NCBI GenBank assembly: GCA_029556335.1
Contig: JAKQFA010000031.1
Location: 1-64,000 of the forward strand
DNA length: 64,000 nt
DNA from: Methanobacteriota archaeon
GTDB taxonomy: Archaea; Methanobacteriota; Methanobacteria; Methanobacteriales; Methanobacteriaceae
Direction: 5' to 3'
Part shown: in pieces, positions 43,811 to 51,171 of the stretch
How positions within the stretch are numbered: the stretch's first letter is position 1
Layout of the letters: every line of letters begins with the position of its first letter
Translations under genes and position numbers: made by a program
Notes under the pieces: model-generated
What the model saw: the letters and a program-made list of their open reading frames with translations, nothing else
Told to the model about the DNA's origin: nothing
Database searches by the model: none

Positions 43811-45004
43811 CTAGGGCATGGTTATGATGGGGGTGCTGACCTCTCCCTGCCTATTTTTATAAAACCCCTCCCACCTCTGGGCGTAGTACTGGAAGGTGGA
43901 GTCACCAGTGGTACTGTGTAACCACTTCAAAAGCTCCACATGGAGGCCCATATAGTATTTGTTGGCCTTCCAGGCTGGCTTGGCATCCACACCAGTCAGG
44001 GCATAGTAACTCCAGTCCCCACTATCCATCTGGGGCAGGCTGTTCTTCACACTAGTGGCGCCCTGGTTAAAAAGATCCAAAGCATCCTGGCTCCCTGTGA
44101 CCTGGTAGTAGTGGTAGATTCCCTGCATGGTTATGATGTGTCCGTTAAGTATCAGATGCCGGGGTTTGAAGTTGTACTCCAAAAACCAGGGCCCATATGG
44201 GGTGGAGGTGATGAATCCACCTTCACTCAGGGGTATTTTGAAGGAGTTGAACAGGAGATGGGACTGGTCTAAATACTTCCCATCCTTGCTGTGGTTGTAG
44301 GCCTGGGCATAGAGCCCCGCGGCCTGGCCCTGGGAGTAAGAGGAAGCCCAGGGGATGCTGGAGTTGGTGTACTGGAAGTAGACCCTGAACACCCCATAAT
44401 CCAGTCCACCATACTCTTCCACACTCATGTAGGGACTTAACTCATCCAGGAGGGCTATCCCATCCTTGTAGTTGCCCTGTTTAAAGTACTCGGAGGCCCA
44501 GAAGGTGGCGGTGACCGGATAAAGCTGCCAGCCCTGGCCCTGGTAGTAGACGAAGGGCAGTTTACTGGTGAATTTGCCGCTGGTGAAGGTGTTGGTGGTG
44601 GGGTAGGGAGACTGGGTGGAGAAGGCTCCGATAATACCATCACCATGTGGGGAGGTGTGATGGGTGTAGTAGGCATTGTTGGCCTTCAGGGTGGTAGCTA
44701 GGATCTTCACCTCCTCGGTGCTTAGTTTATTCTGGTGGGACAGATTAGAGAAAACCTGCACCGTGTACCCCGAGTCCAGATAGGACCGGTAGTACTCATA
44801 GTTATTGGTGGCCCTGTATTTACTGTATAACTCCCTTCTCACCAGGTTATGATCGTAGAAGGTCAGGGCCAGTTCCACCTGGCTATGAACCGGTGCCCGG
44901 GATAGGATGGTTCTCTCCTCATCCGTCATACTCTGGTACAGAAAGGCTATGGAAACCAGGAGTACCACTAGCAATATCAACCCCACAGGGAACCATTTAT
45001 TCAT
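43811..45004 (-). CDS. D-glucuronyl C5-epimerase-like surface protein
   Basis: This 397-residue protein has an N-terminal membrane anchor (about 5-25) and a helical (alpha/alpha) barrel. The second half matches the C-terminal domain of heparan sulfate C5-epimerase: PWASSYSQGQAAGLYAQAYN (about 226-245) and FLEYNFKPRHLILNGHIITM (about 282-301), then GIYHYYQVTG. It faces outside, so it might epimerise uronic acids in a surface glycan. Catalytic tyrosines cannot be assigned by eye. It is read in the same direction as the peptidase-like pair. Confidence 0.82.
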   Translation of the reverse strand: MNKWFPVGLILLVVLLVSIAFLYQSMTDEERTILSRAPVHSQVELALTFYDHNLVRRELYSKYRATNNYEYYRSYLDSGYTVQVFSNLSHQNKLSTEEVKILATTLKANNAYYTHHTSPHGDGIIGAFSTQSPYPTTNTFTSGKFTSKLPFVYYQGQGWQLYPVTATFWASEYFKQGNYKDGIALLDELSPYMSVEEYGGLDYGVFRVYFQYTNSSIPWASSYSQGQAAGLYAQAYNHSKDGKYLDQSHLLFNSFKIPLSEGGFITSTPYGPWFLEYNFKPRHLILNGHIITMQGIYHYYQVTGSQDALDLFNQGATSVKNSLPQMDSGDWSYYALTGVDAKPAWKANKYYMGLHVELLKWLHSTTGDSTFQYYAQRWEGFYKNRQGEVSTPIITMP

Positions 45005-45573
45005 ACAGATACACCCCTACCAGGTCTTCAATTAAAACTCTACCTCCTCCTTATTTAACCCCATGGATCCAAAAAAAAGGCTAAGATAGGAAATACCCAT
45101 TAACCTGGTAATGAGGACTGCTGTGATAAAGCCAGAAATCTATGGACTGCATAAAAAGAGGTGGAAGAATCCCTGGCTCTTGTTAACCATCCATGTGATT
45201 AGAAGACAACCCCCCCCCTAAAATCCTATGATGGTCCATCAGTATCAGGGGACCCACTACGTAAAATGGGCATGGATCTATAGTCATATGAACTCCAAGA
45301 AAAGATCAAAACACGGGGAAGGTCAGTAAAAAAATAACTGGAAAAAGCCCTTCTTTTTAAAGAAGAACCAAAGGTTAGAAAATTTCCATGAAATCTCCTG
45401 GAAATCTTTAGTGAAATGAGAGGGTCATCTGCACAATTCAGGATATTATTATGGGCTGACTTTTCAACTATAGAAACATTTATGATTATGAAATGGGATA
45501 ATCACTACTATAAATTCTAAATATCCATTTAAAGGATTTTTAACATCATAAAAACCATTGAAAGTTGGCTGTT
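45005..45573. other. intergenic region at the left edge of the accessory block
   Basis: No gene is supported. A palindrome CTTCTTT-TT-AAAGAAG lies near 45350-45366. Base composition becomes markedly AT-rich toward the right end. Confidence 0.4.
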
Positions 45574-46212
45574 ATGTTAGAAAGTGATCTTGAGTACATA
45601 GTAATTACCGGTGATCTGCGATCATCCAAGAAAATTGACAAGAGAAGTATCACCCAGGATAATCTGAAAGAAGCAATGAAATATCTTAACACCAATTTTA
45701 ATGAGCACATAGTTTCTGAATTTCAAATTGTAGGTGGAGACGGATTTCAGGGAATGATATCCGCCTTTGATATCATCATGGATATCTACTTCGGCCTTTT
45801 TAGAAAGATCAGGCACCCTTTTTATCTGGGGGTGGGCCAGGGATCAATATCAACCAGTTTAAGTGAACACATCCAGGAGATCGATGGAAAGGCCTTTCAT
45901 TTTTCAAAAGATGCATTGAACACTGCTAAAAAAAAGAACAGATGGATCGTACTCAACAGTAACTTACCGAACAACGATTTAACAGAATGTGTCTTCAACT
46001 ATATATTCGATATAATGTGGAGTTGGACTCCCAGGCGCAGCGAGATCATATCATTTTATCGACTGCACGGTGAAAATCCCCAGGCCATTGAACTAGCTGC
46101 CCATAACTTTGAAACTGGGATCCGGAATATCTACAAAATTTTAGAAGTGGGTAAATATTCGTTGATAAAGTATGGAGAACTGGTTTTGGAAAAGGAATTC
46201 AAAAAAAAATGA
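45574..46212 (+). CDS. SatD-family protein
   Basis: This protein of about 212 residues opens with YIVITGDLRSSKKIDKR and shows FQIVGGDGFQGMI, RHPFYLGVGQGSIST and a C-terminal helical segment. The pattern is that of the SatD family (named from a streptococcal operon) found scattered in bacteria and archaea. Its function is unknown, and the beta-strand/GD motifs suggest a nucleotide-binding or cyclase-like fold. The next gene encodes a membrane protein of the type commonly paired with it. Confidence 0.78.
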   Translation: MLESDLEYIVITGDLRSSKKIDKRSITQDNLKEAMKYLNTNFNEHIVSEFQIVGGDGFQGMISAFDIIMDIYFGLFRKIRHPFYLGVGQGSISTSLSEHIQEIDGKAFHFSKDALNTAKKKNRWIVLNSNLPNNDLTECVFNYIFDIMWSWTPRRSEIISFYRLHGENPQAIELAAHNFETGIRNIYKILEVGKYSLIKYGELVLEKEFKKK

Positions 46213-46303
46213 TCCTATACCAGATCAAACCTAGATATTGAACTATATAAAGTTCAAATTTGTAGTTGATCCAGTAGTGGTTCAAAAATATTGTGGGGTG
46301 GGT

Positions 46304-46654
46304 ATGCTGTTTAAAATTCTTGTCCTGGCACTGGGATACCTATTGGTGGCAATTTTCGGAGTGTTCATTAGGATATTGCTAAGACCATACAGCTCCCAGA
46401 TCGAGGATAGCGGTATCCAGGGAGCCGGATTCTTAATAGGAATATTTGAAAGAATACTTATCTTCACCTTCGTTTTGGCGGATCAGTATGCAGCGATATC
46501 CATTATATTCGCTGCTAAATCAATTGCCAGATTCAATGAATTAAATGAGAGGAACTTTGCAGAGTACTACCTGTTAGGTACATTCATCAGCATCACCCTG
46601 GCCATAGTAACTGGAGTAATATTTAAATTAGTTTTTGGAACTTTATTGATCTAA
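46304..46654 (+). CDS. membrane protein paired with SatD
   Basis: This protein of about 116 residues has three membrane segments. The last part (ADQYAAISIIFAAKSIARFN, then ELNERNFAEYYLLGTFIS) is a conserved motif of membrane proteins that accompany SatD, including DUF3307-type proteins. The ATG at 46304 follows GGGGTGGGT. The preceding open frame to 46238 is probably not translated. The function is unknown; membrane tethering of SatD is an inference. Confidence 0.72.
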   Translation: MLFKILVLALGYLLVAIFGVFIRILLRPYSSQIEDSGIQGAGFLIGIFERILIFTFVLADQYAAISIIFAAKSIARFNELNERNFAEYYLLGTFISITLAIVTGVIFKLVFGTLLI

Positions 46655-46990
46655 TTTCATTAACTAGGGGGGTGGAACTCTTTAATTCTACGTAGATCCA
46701 CTGTGGCTTTTACACGACTGGCCATAGATGTTTCAGGTTCAACTCTTAAGTTCAGATTTTTACAACCCACCTTTGACCTTGATTACTCGGTGAAAACAGG
46801 CCCCAATAAAAAACATACCGTGACCTGGAAGTGGTGGGGATCATAGTCTATGGCTAGGATAACCAGTCACCCCCTGATGGACGCCATCTTATACCCGTAC
46901 ACCTACCTCCACCGCCTTTTCAGTGGGAATAACCCCTAGATAAGGCTGAATTAGCACCCCGATGTGGAGGTGGACAAAGTGAAGATTCTT
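46655..46990. other. gene-poor stretch with an open frame lacking a start
   Basis: A 61-codon frame ending at 46846 (STLKFRFLQPTFDLDYSVKT, then KKHTVTWKWWGS) is open but has no start codon or RBS. It could be a remnant. Nothing else is seen. Confidence 0.3.
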
Positions 46991-47280
46991 AAGAGTCCCA
47001 ACCATACCCGTCACATGACGTACCCTTTAGGAGTATCTGTAGCTTAGGTTTATCTGCCCTGATACCAGTCCATTATTATAGTATGCGGGGAGTTCTGTTA
47101 ATGAGAGAAGCAGGATTTAACGTATCCGGTGATGTACTGTTCTTTCGAGATATGAGCCATGGACTAGTATTCATCATATGATTCGTCTTTGTGTTCTCAG
47201 CAGCCTATTTGATACCCAGAAAGATATTATTAGATCGTCTAGTTCCGTCATGTAAAAAGAACTGGCCAATTAATGCCTGA
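46991..47280 (+). pseudogene. decayed membrane-protein gene (in-frame TGA)
   Basis: The frame is open from about 46991, with an ATG at 47083 (MRGVLLMREAGFNVSGDVLF) and an internal TGA at 47179-47181. It then continues FVFVFSAAYLIPRKILLDRL to a stop at 47280. The TGA falls in the middle of a hydrophobic helix, which favours a nonsense mutation. Selenocysteine use is not known in Methanobacterium. Confidence 0.4.
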
Positions 47281-47342
47281 ATGGAGTCCTGAAAACTCAA
47301 CTCTTAGGGATGTTAATAAAAAAAAAGAATAAGAAATTGGAT

Positions 47343-47957
47343 TTAGTAGTAGTCAAGGACTTCTACTTTCCAGTTTTTCAGATTGGCCGCTATGATAGTA
47401 AGGTAGTACTTTCCGGGGCTAGCGTTTACTATGAACTCATCAGTTTGGGATTTCTTACTGAAAGAGTCAATACCACCGTTGCCTACATACATCTTTGTCT
47501 CACCTTCTGGGTAGGCAAAGAATGAAATTAGTGCATACTCCATGCTATCAGTGTTGGCAGTAATCTTCACCTTAAACTTCTGTCCTTTGGTGGTAAATGA
47601 ATCGGTGTCTTTATTACCGGTGCCAGTAAAGTTAGCCACACTGTGCCAGGTAGCTTCAGTCTGAGCAGGAGTAGTAGGGGCAGTGGTAGGGGTGGTGCTG
47701 GTGTTGGTATTACTATCTGGAAGTAGCAATCCACCAATTCCAGCGACGATGATCAGACCTACACAACAAATACCAATTACACTTAACGCCTTAACCAGGC
47801 TGGACTGTTCACTCCACCAACCAGTTGGTCCACCTTTAGATGGTTTGGCTGCTGGTTTTGGAGTTGCAGAAACACCCTTTAAATCAGCTCCACAATTCTT
47901 GCAGAAAGAGGAATTATCTGGATTTTCATTTCCACATTCAGGACACTTTTTAGTCAT
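47343..47957 (-). CDS. zinc-ribbon, membrane-anchored protein with outer beta domain
   Basis: This 204-residue protein has a cytoplasmic zinc ribbon (CPECGNENPDNSSFCKNCG), a Pro/Lys linker, one membrane helix (about 55-78) and a Thr-rich stalk. The outer beta-sandwich-like domain (WHSVANFTGTGNKDTDSFTT to WKVEVLDYY) is closely related in plan and ending to the protein at 49360 (WTVKIYDYY). Such proteins may present sensors or ligands at the surface. Function unknown. Confidence 0.82.
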   Translation of the reverse strand: MTKKCPECGNENPDNSSFCKNCGADLKGVSATPKPAAKPSKGGPTGWWSEQSSLVKALSVIGICCVGLIIVAGIGGLLLPDSNTNTSTTPTTAPTTPAQTEATWHSVANFTGTGNKDTDSFTTKGQKFKVKITANTDSMEYALISFFAYPEGETKMYVGNGGIDSFSKKSQTDEFIVNASPGKYYLTIIAANLKNWKVEVLDYY

Positions 47958-47996
47958 TGTACTATACCTCCCTTTGAATAATTCTTTTTTGGACGA

Positions 47997-48377
47997 TTAA
48001 AAAATTGAATTAAGAAATATAAACAATTTAAATGCCTTTATTAAAATTGCGAGTCCAACACCCCCTAAAAGTCCGGTGAATAACCTTAAAATGTTATTAC
48101 TCTCTCTTAAATTGAAAAACTGGGTTATTCCATCAATAAATGAAGGAATAAGTAGTAAGAATGAAGATATTATGGTCATCAAATTGTAATCAACATAATA
48201 AAAGTAAACATATATAAAATAGCTAAATGCCCCGATGTAGAACCCGGTACATCGTGAACAGACTGGGAAGTAGGTTCCATTAATTTTAAACGTCCTTTCA
48301 GGCATACGGTGACAGAAAAACCTTGATAGTTGTCCTTGGTTTTTTAAGTGTTGAGTTATATCCCTCTTTTCAGACAT
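47997..48377 (-). CDS. DUF2085 membrane protein
   Basis: This protein of about 126 residues carries the DUF2085 signature FFCHRMPERTFKINGTYFPV followed by CSRCTGFYIGAF, which looks like a Cys/His metal or haem site at the membrane edge. Three or so helices follow. The ATG at 48377 lies six bases after GGAG. A paralogue lies at 55928. Function unknown. Confidence 0.87.
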   Translation of the reverse strand: MSEKRDITQHLKNQGQLSRFFCHRMPERTFKINGTYFPVCSRCTGFYIGAFSYFIYVYFYYVDYNLMTIISSFLLLIPSFIDGITQFFNLRESNNILRLFTGLLGGVGLAILIKAFKLFIFLNSIF

Positions 48378-48512
48378 AATTTCTCCATTCATTACTGAGA
48401 ACAATAATCTTCCATGAAGACAATGATACTAGTAGTTTCCATAGATATAAACTTTTACCTAATTTGTTAGTGTTTAGTATTTACAAATAATTGGTACATA
48501 TTGCCAATGTAA

Positions 48513-48656
48513 AGAAAATATATTAACGAATTAAAGAAAAAAACACTATGGAATCTTTTCACAGAAGATAGAACATGGAAGAAATGGTTAAGCAATGATC
48601 CAGGTACTTATCTATCCTTTTCAAATCCCAATTTCTACGTTCTGATCCAGTCATAA
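48513..48656 (+). pseudogene. possible 3' fragment of a lost gene
   Basis: A 47-codon frame without a start encodes protein-like sequence (LWNLFTEDRTWKKWLSNDPG, then TYLSFSNPNFYVLIQS). It is the only notable element in 48378-48754, which otherwise contains the promoters of the flanking divergent genes. Confidence 0.3.
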
Positions 48657-48754
48657 TATTCCTAGATGCGAACAATTAAATATTATATTTTCTATATATG
48701 ATCGTGTTTACCCCATCATGTTTATGGTATAGGTATAATAGTCGGGGATTTGGA

Positions 48755-49342
48755 ATGTACTGTAAAAAGTGTGAATATAAAAATAAGGACGAAGCTAAGT
48801 ACTGTAAAAAGTGTGGGGCGGCTTTAAAAGAATCTCAAGGTTTTATTCAAAAAATTAATCAATCCATTAATATTCTATCTGTCTTAATAGGGTTATTTAC
48901 ATCAGTCTTGGTTTTAATAGGTGGATCACTTCTTTTTGGCTCTTTAATGGCCACGGGAAATCTGGATATTAGATTCTATATCGTGGTAGTCTTCTACAGC
49001 ATGGTGATTGTTGGATCATTGTTCACGGGCATATTAAGCGGATACACCCCATGGGAAGGAGCAATAAATGGAGGGGTAATGACATTATTAATGGTAATAA
49101 ACTTAGGATTCCTATTAGGGGTAATATGGTTTATAACTGTAGGTGTTACAGCTGCTATAGCCAGTGCCTTCAGTTCCATCCCCATGAGCACCCTTCCAGC
49201 AACCCCTCCAACCAGTACGGGAATAGATATGGGTTCTGCAGTAAACATAATTTTAGATATTTTAGCCTTTTTAGGTCTCTTTGCAGCTGGTATTATAGGA
49301 GGAGCTGCTGGATCATACATCAAAAACGCGGTGAAGTTATGA
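48755..49342 (+). CDS. zinc-ribbon membrane protein (DUF5518-like)
   Basis: This protein of about 195 residues begins with a zinc ribbon (CKKCEYKNKDEAKYCKKCG). Four membrane segments follow, of which the last ones show the Gly-rich GLFAAGIIGGAAGSYI motif seen in DUF5518 proteins of haloarchaea and methanogens. The ATG at 48755 lies seven bases after GGGG; a longer frame to 48698 is unlikely. It leads a plus-strand run of three zinc-ribbon proteins. Function unknown. Confidence 0.78.
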   Translation: MYCKKCEYKNKDEAKYCKKCGAALKESQGFIQKINQSINILSVLIGLFTSVLVLIGGSLLFGSLMATGNLDIRFYIVVVFYSMVIVGSLFTGILSGYTPWEGAINGGVMTLLMVINLGFLLGVIWFITVGVTAAIASAFSSIPMSTLPATPPTSTGIDMGSAVNIILDILAFLGLFAAGIIGGAAGSYIKNAVKL

Positions 49343-49359
49343 CTTAGGAAGGTATTGAA

Positions 49360-49941
49360 ATGGTTAACTGTCTAAATTGTGGAAATCGAAACGATTCAGA
49401 TGCTAAGTATTGTGAAAAATGTGGTGCCAATCTAAAAAGGTACCCGGGAATATCGAAAACCTACCATAGACCACCTGTGAAGGAAGGTATGGCTACATCT
49501 ACCAAGGTTTTAATTATTGCTTGTATTGTTCTGGTAGCGGGTTTAGGATTAGCAATCGGCCTTCTGTGGCAAACAAATTCCGGTACTCCTGTATCAGTTA
49601 GCCAAACTGGAGAACAAGTCACCTATAAAGCGAGTTGGCATGAAGTAACCAGTTTTACTGGGACTTATAATGATTACAGATCTTTCCAGACCAAGGGGAA
49701 GCGCTTTAAAGTGGTGATGTCCGCCACCCCCATCTTAAATTACGACACCAACTCCATGAGCGTGGATATAAGCAACAGTAACAGCATTCTCTCGTCAGGT
49801 AGTTTAGACTGGGGAGCCACTGATGCTTTAACAACTAAGGAAAAAACCATCGAACTCACCGGACCACCTGGAACTTACTGGATTAATATCTACGCTATGG
49901 AACTGGAAAGCTGGACTGTGAAGATTTATGACTATTATTAG
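49360..49941 (+). CDS. zinc-ribbon, membrane-anchored protein (paralogue of 47343)
   Basis: This 193-residue protein has a zinc ribbon CLNCGNRNDSDAKYCEKCG at residues 4-22, one membrane helix (about 48-68) and an outer beta domain (WHEVTSFTGTYNDYRSFQTK to WTVKIYDYY). The outer domain shares its entry (WH.V..FTGT) and end with the protein encoded at 47343 on the other strand. The two are likely an inverted duplication that diverged. It follows the DUF5518-like gene by 17 bp. Function unknown. Confidence 0.82.
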   Translation: MVNCLNCGNRNDSDAKYCEKCGANLKRYPGISKTYHRPPVKEGMATSTKVLIIACIVLVAGLGLAIGLLWQTNSGTPVSVSQTGEQVTYKASWHEVTSFTGTYNDYRSFQTKGKRFKVVMSATPILNYDTNSMSVDISNSNSILSSGSLDWGATDALTTKEKTIELTGPPGTYWINIYAMELESWTVKIYDYY

Positions 49942-49953
49942 TAGGTGATTGAA

Positions 49954-50427
49954 TTGTTTTGTAAGAATTGTGGCCACAAAAATGACACTGATGCAGAGTT
50001 TTGTGTTAATTGTGGTCTATCTCTTCTTAAGAATAAAATGGGCGTTAACAACCTAAACAAAGTTTTGTTCCTATCTTGTGTAGTGTTAATTGGTAGTTTA
50101 GCAGTTGTTGCTGGAGTACTACTATCTAATCCAGATAAAACAATCAACTCCATAGAAAATAATACTACCTCTACACTTGTTTCAACCAAAACACCTACTC
50201 AAGTCAATAAAATCAAGAACACAACTTCAGAAAAAAAATCAACATCCAATGGAATTAGAGGCGTGGGAAACAATGGGATAAAGTACTGGATACCAGCAAA
50301 TCACCAGACTTGCCCTAGTTGTGGAGGTCCATTAGGATATTACTATATAGATAAAGTTGATTTATCAACTGGTGAAGAGTATACGGGAGAATACTTCGGA
50401 TGTTTGAAGGGTAATGGGATAATCTGA
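49954..50427 (+). CDS. zinc-ribbon, membrane-anchored protein
   Basis: This protein of about 157 residues has an N-terminal zinc ribbon (CKNCGHKNDTDAEFCVNCG) and one membrane helix (about 33-54). A low-complexity Ser/Thr/Asn stalk leads to a second Cys pair (CPSCGGPLGYYYIDK) outside, which could bind metal with C152 near the end. The TTG at 49954 is preferred to GTG 49945 because the AGGTGAT site overlaps the latter. It lies 28 bp before the PLD-type gene. Function unknown. Confidence 0.75.
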   Translation: MFCKNCGHKNDTDAEFCVNCGLSLLKNKMGVNNLNKVLFLSCVVLIGSLAVVAGVLLSNPDKTINSIENNTTSTLVSTKTPTQVNKIKNTTSEKKSTSNGIRGVGNNGIKYWIPANHQTCPSCGGPLGYYYIDKVDLSTGEEYTGEYFGCLKGNGII

Positions 50428-50454
50428 AAGAATATTTATCAATGGGGATATTAT

Positions 50455-51171
50455 ATGGAAATATCTGATAATAAACGAGATCTTATAGAAACAATCAGGG
50501 AATACAGAAAATCTAAGGAATATGAAGAGTTAATAAGTGAAGAGAATAAGATGTTAAAAGATGATAATCAAGAACTTAAAAATATAATAGAAGACTTAAG
50601 CAGTGAAATAATCGAATATCATAATCTTCTAGACGAGGTAAATGAATTAAAAGATAGAACTAGGCTTTTAGGACTAGAAAACGAGAAATTAAAAAATCAG
50701 TGTGGAGTGATAGTTACTACTCCACGTTCTACCAGTTCAGTGATTGCTGAAATTAGGGATAATTTATCCAAGGCCAAAAAAGAGGTTTTAGTATGTTCAC
50801 CCTGGATCACTTACCTATTAGAAGAGTTTAATCAGTTCAAAAGAGGCGTGACCCTCAAAGTAGTTATTAATTTTAGAAAAGAAGACATTGAATCAGGGAT
50901 CACTGACCTAGACAAAATTAGAGTCCTGAGAAGGTTAGGGGCGCAGATCAGGTACAACAACGACCTCCACGCCAAGATGATCTTCATCGACGGAACTACC
51001 GCCATTATCTCCTCAGCCAATCTAACTAAGAGGGGGCTTTCTGTTAACTATGAAGCGGGAGTTATCTTAAAAAACAATGAACATGTCCAGAATGCCCTGA
51101 AATTCTTTAAAGGTGTGTGGGAGGAGAGTGAACCTTTAAATGAGGATATGATCAGGGAGATGAGCAGATAA
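50455..51171 (+). CDS. coiled-coil protein with phospholipase D-like nuclease domain
   Basis: This 238-residue protein has a coiled coil over the first 90 residues and a PLD-superfamily domain in the second half. The single HKD-type motif is LHAKMIFIDGTTAIISSANL (about 174-193), so catalysis would need a dimer, as in Nuc/BfiI-type nucleases. Its stop TAA overlaps the ATG of the helicase gene by one base (TAATG). That tight coupling of a PLD nuclease with a helicase is typical of anti-phage or DNA-processing systems. No sequence-specific target can be inferred. Confidence 0.87.
   Translation: MEISDNKRDLIETIREYRKSKEYEELISEENKMLKDDNQELKNIIEDLSSEIIEYHNLLDEVNELKDRTRLLGLENEKLKNQCGVIVTTPRSTSSVIAEIRDNLSKAKKEVLVCSPWITYLLEEFNQFKRGVTLKVVINFRKEDIESGITDLDKIRVLRRLGAQIRYNNDLHAKMIFIDGTTAIISSANLTKRGLSVNYEAGVILKNNEHVQNALKFFKGVWEESEPLNEDMIREMSR

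Noticed and set aside
45350..45366. CTTCTTT-TT-AAAGAAG palindrome as terminator or operator
   Set aside because: It is isolated in a region without a nearby gene end, and A/T-rich palindromes of this length are expected by chance in this DNA.
47179..47181. In-frame TGA read as selenocysteine
   Set aside because: Selenocysteine use is not known in Methanobacterium, the residue would fall inside a membrane helix, and no SECIS-like hairpin was apparent.
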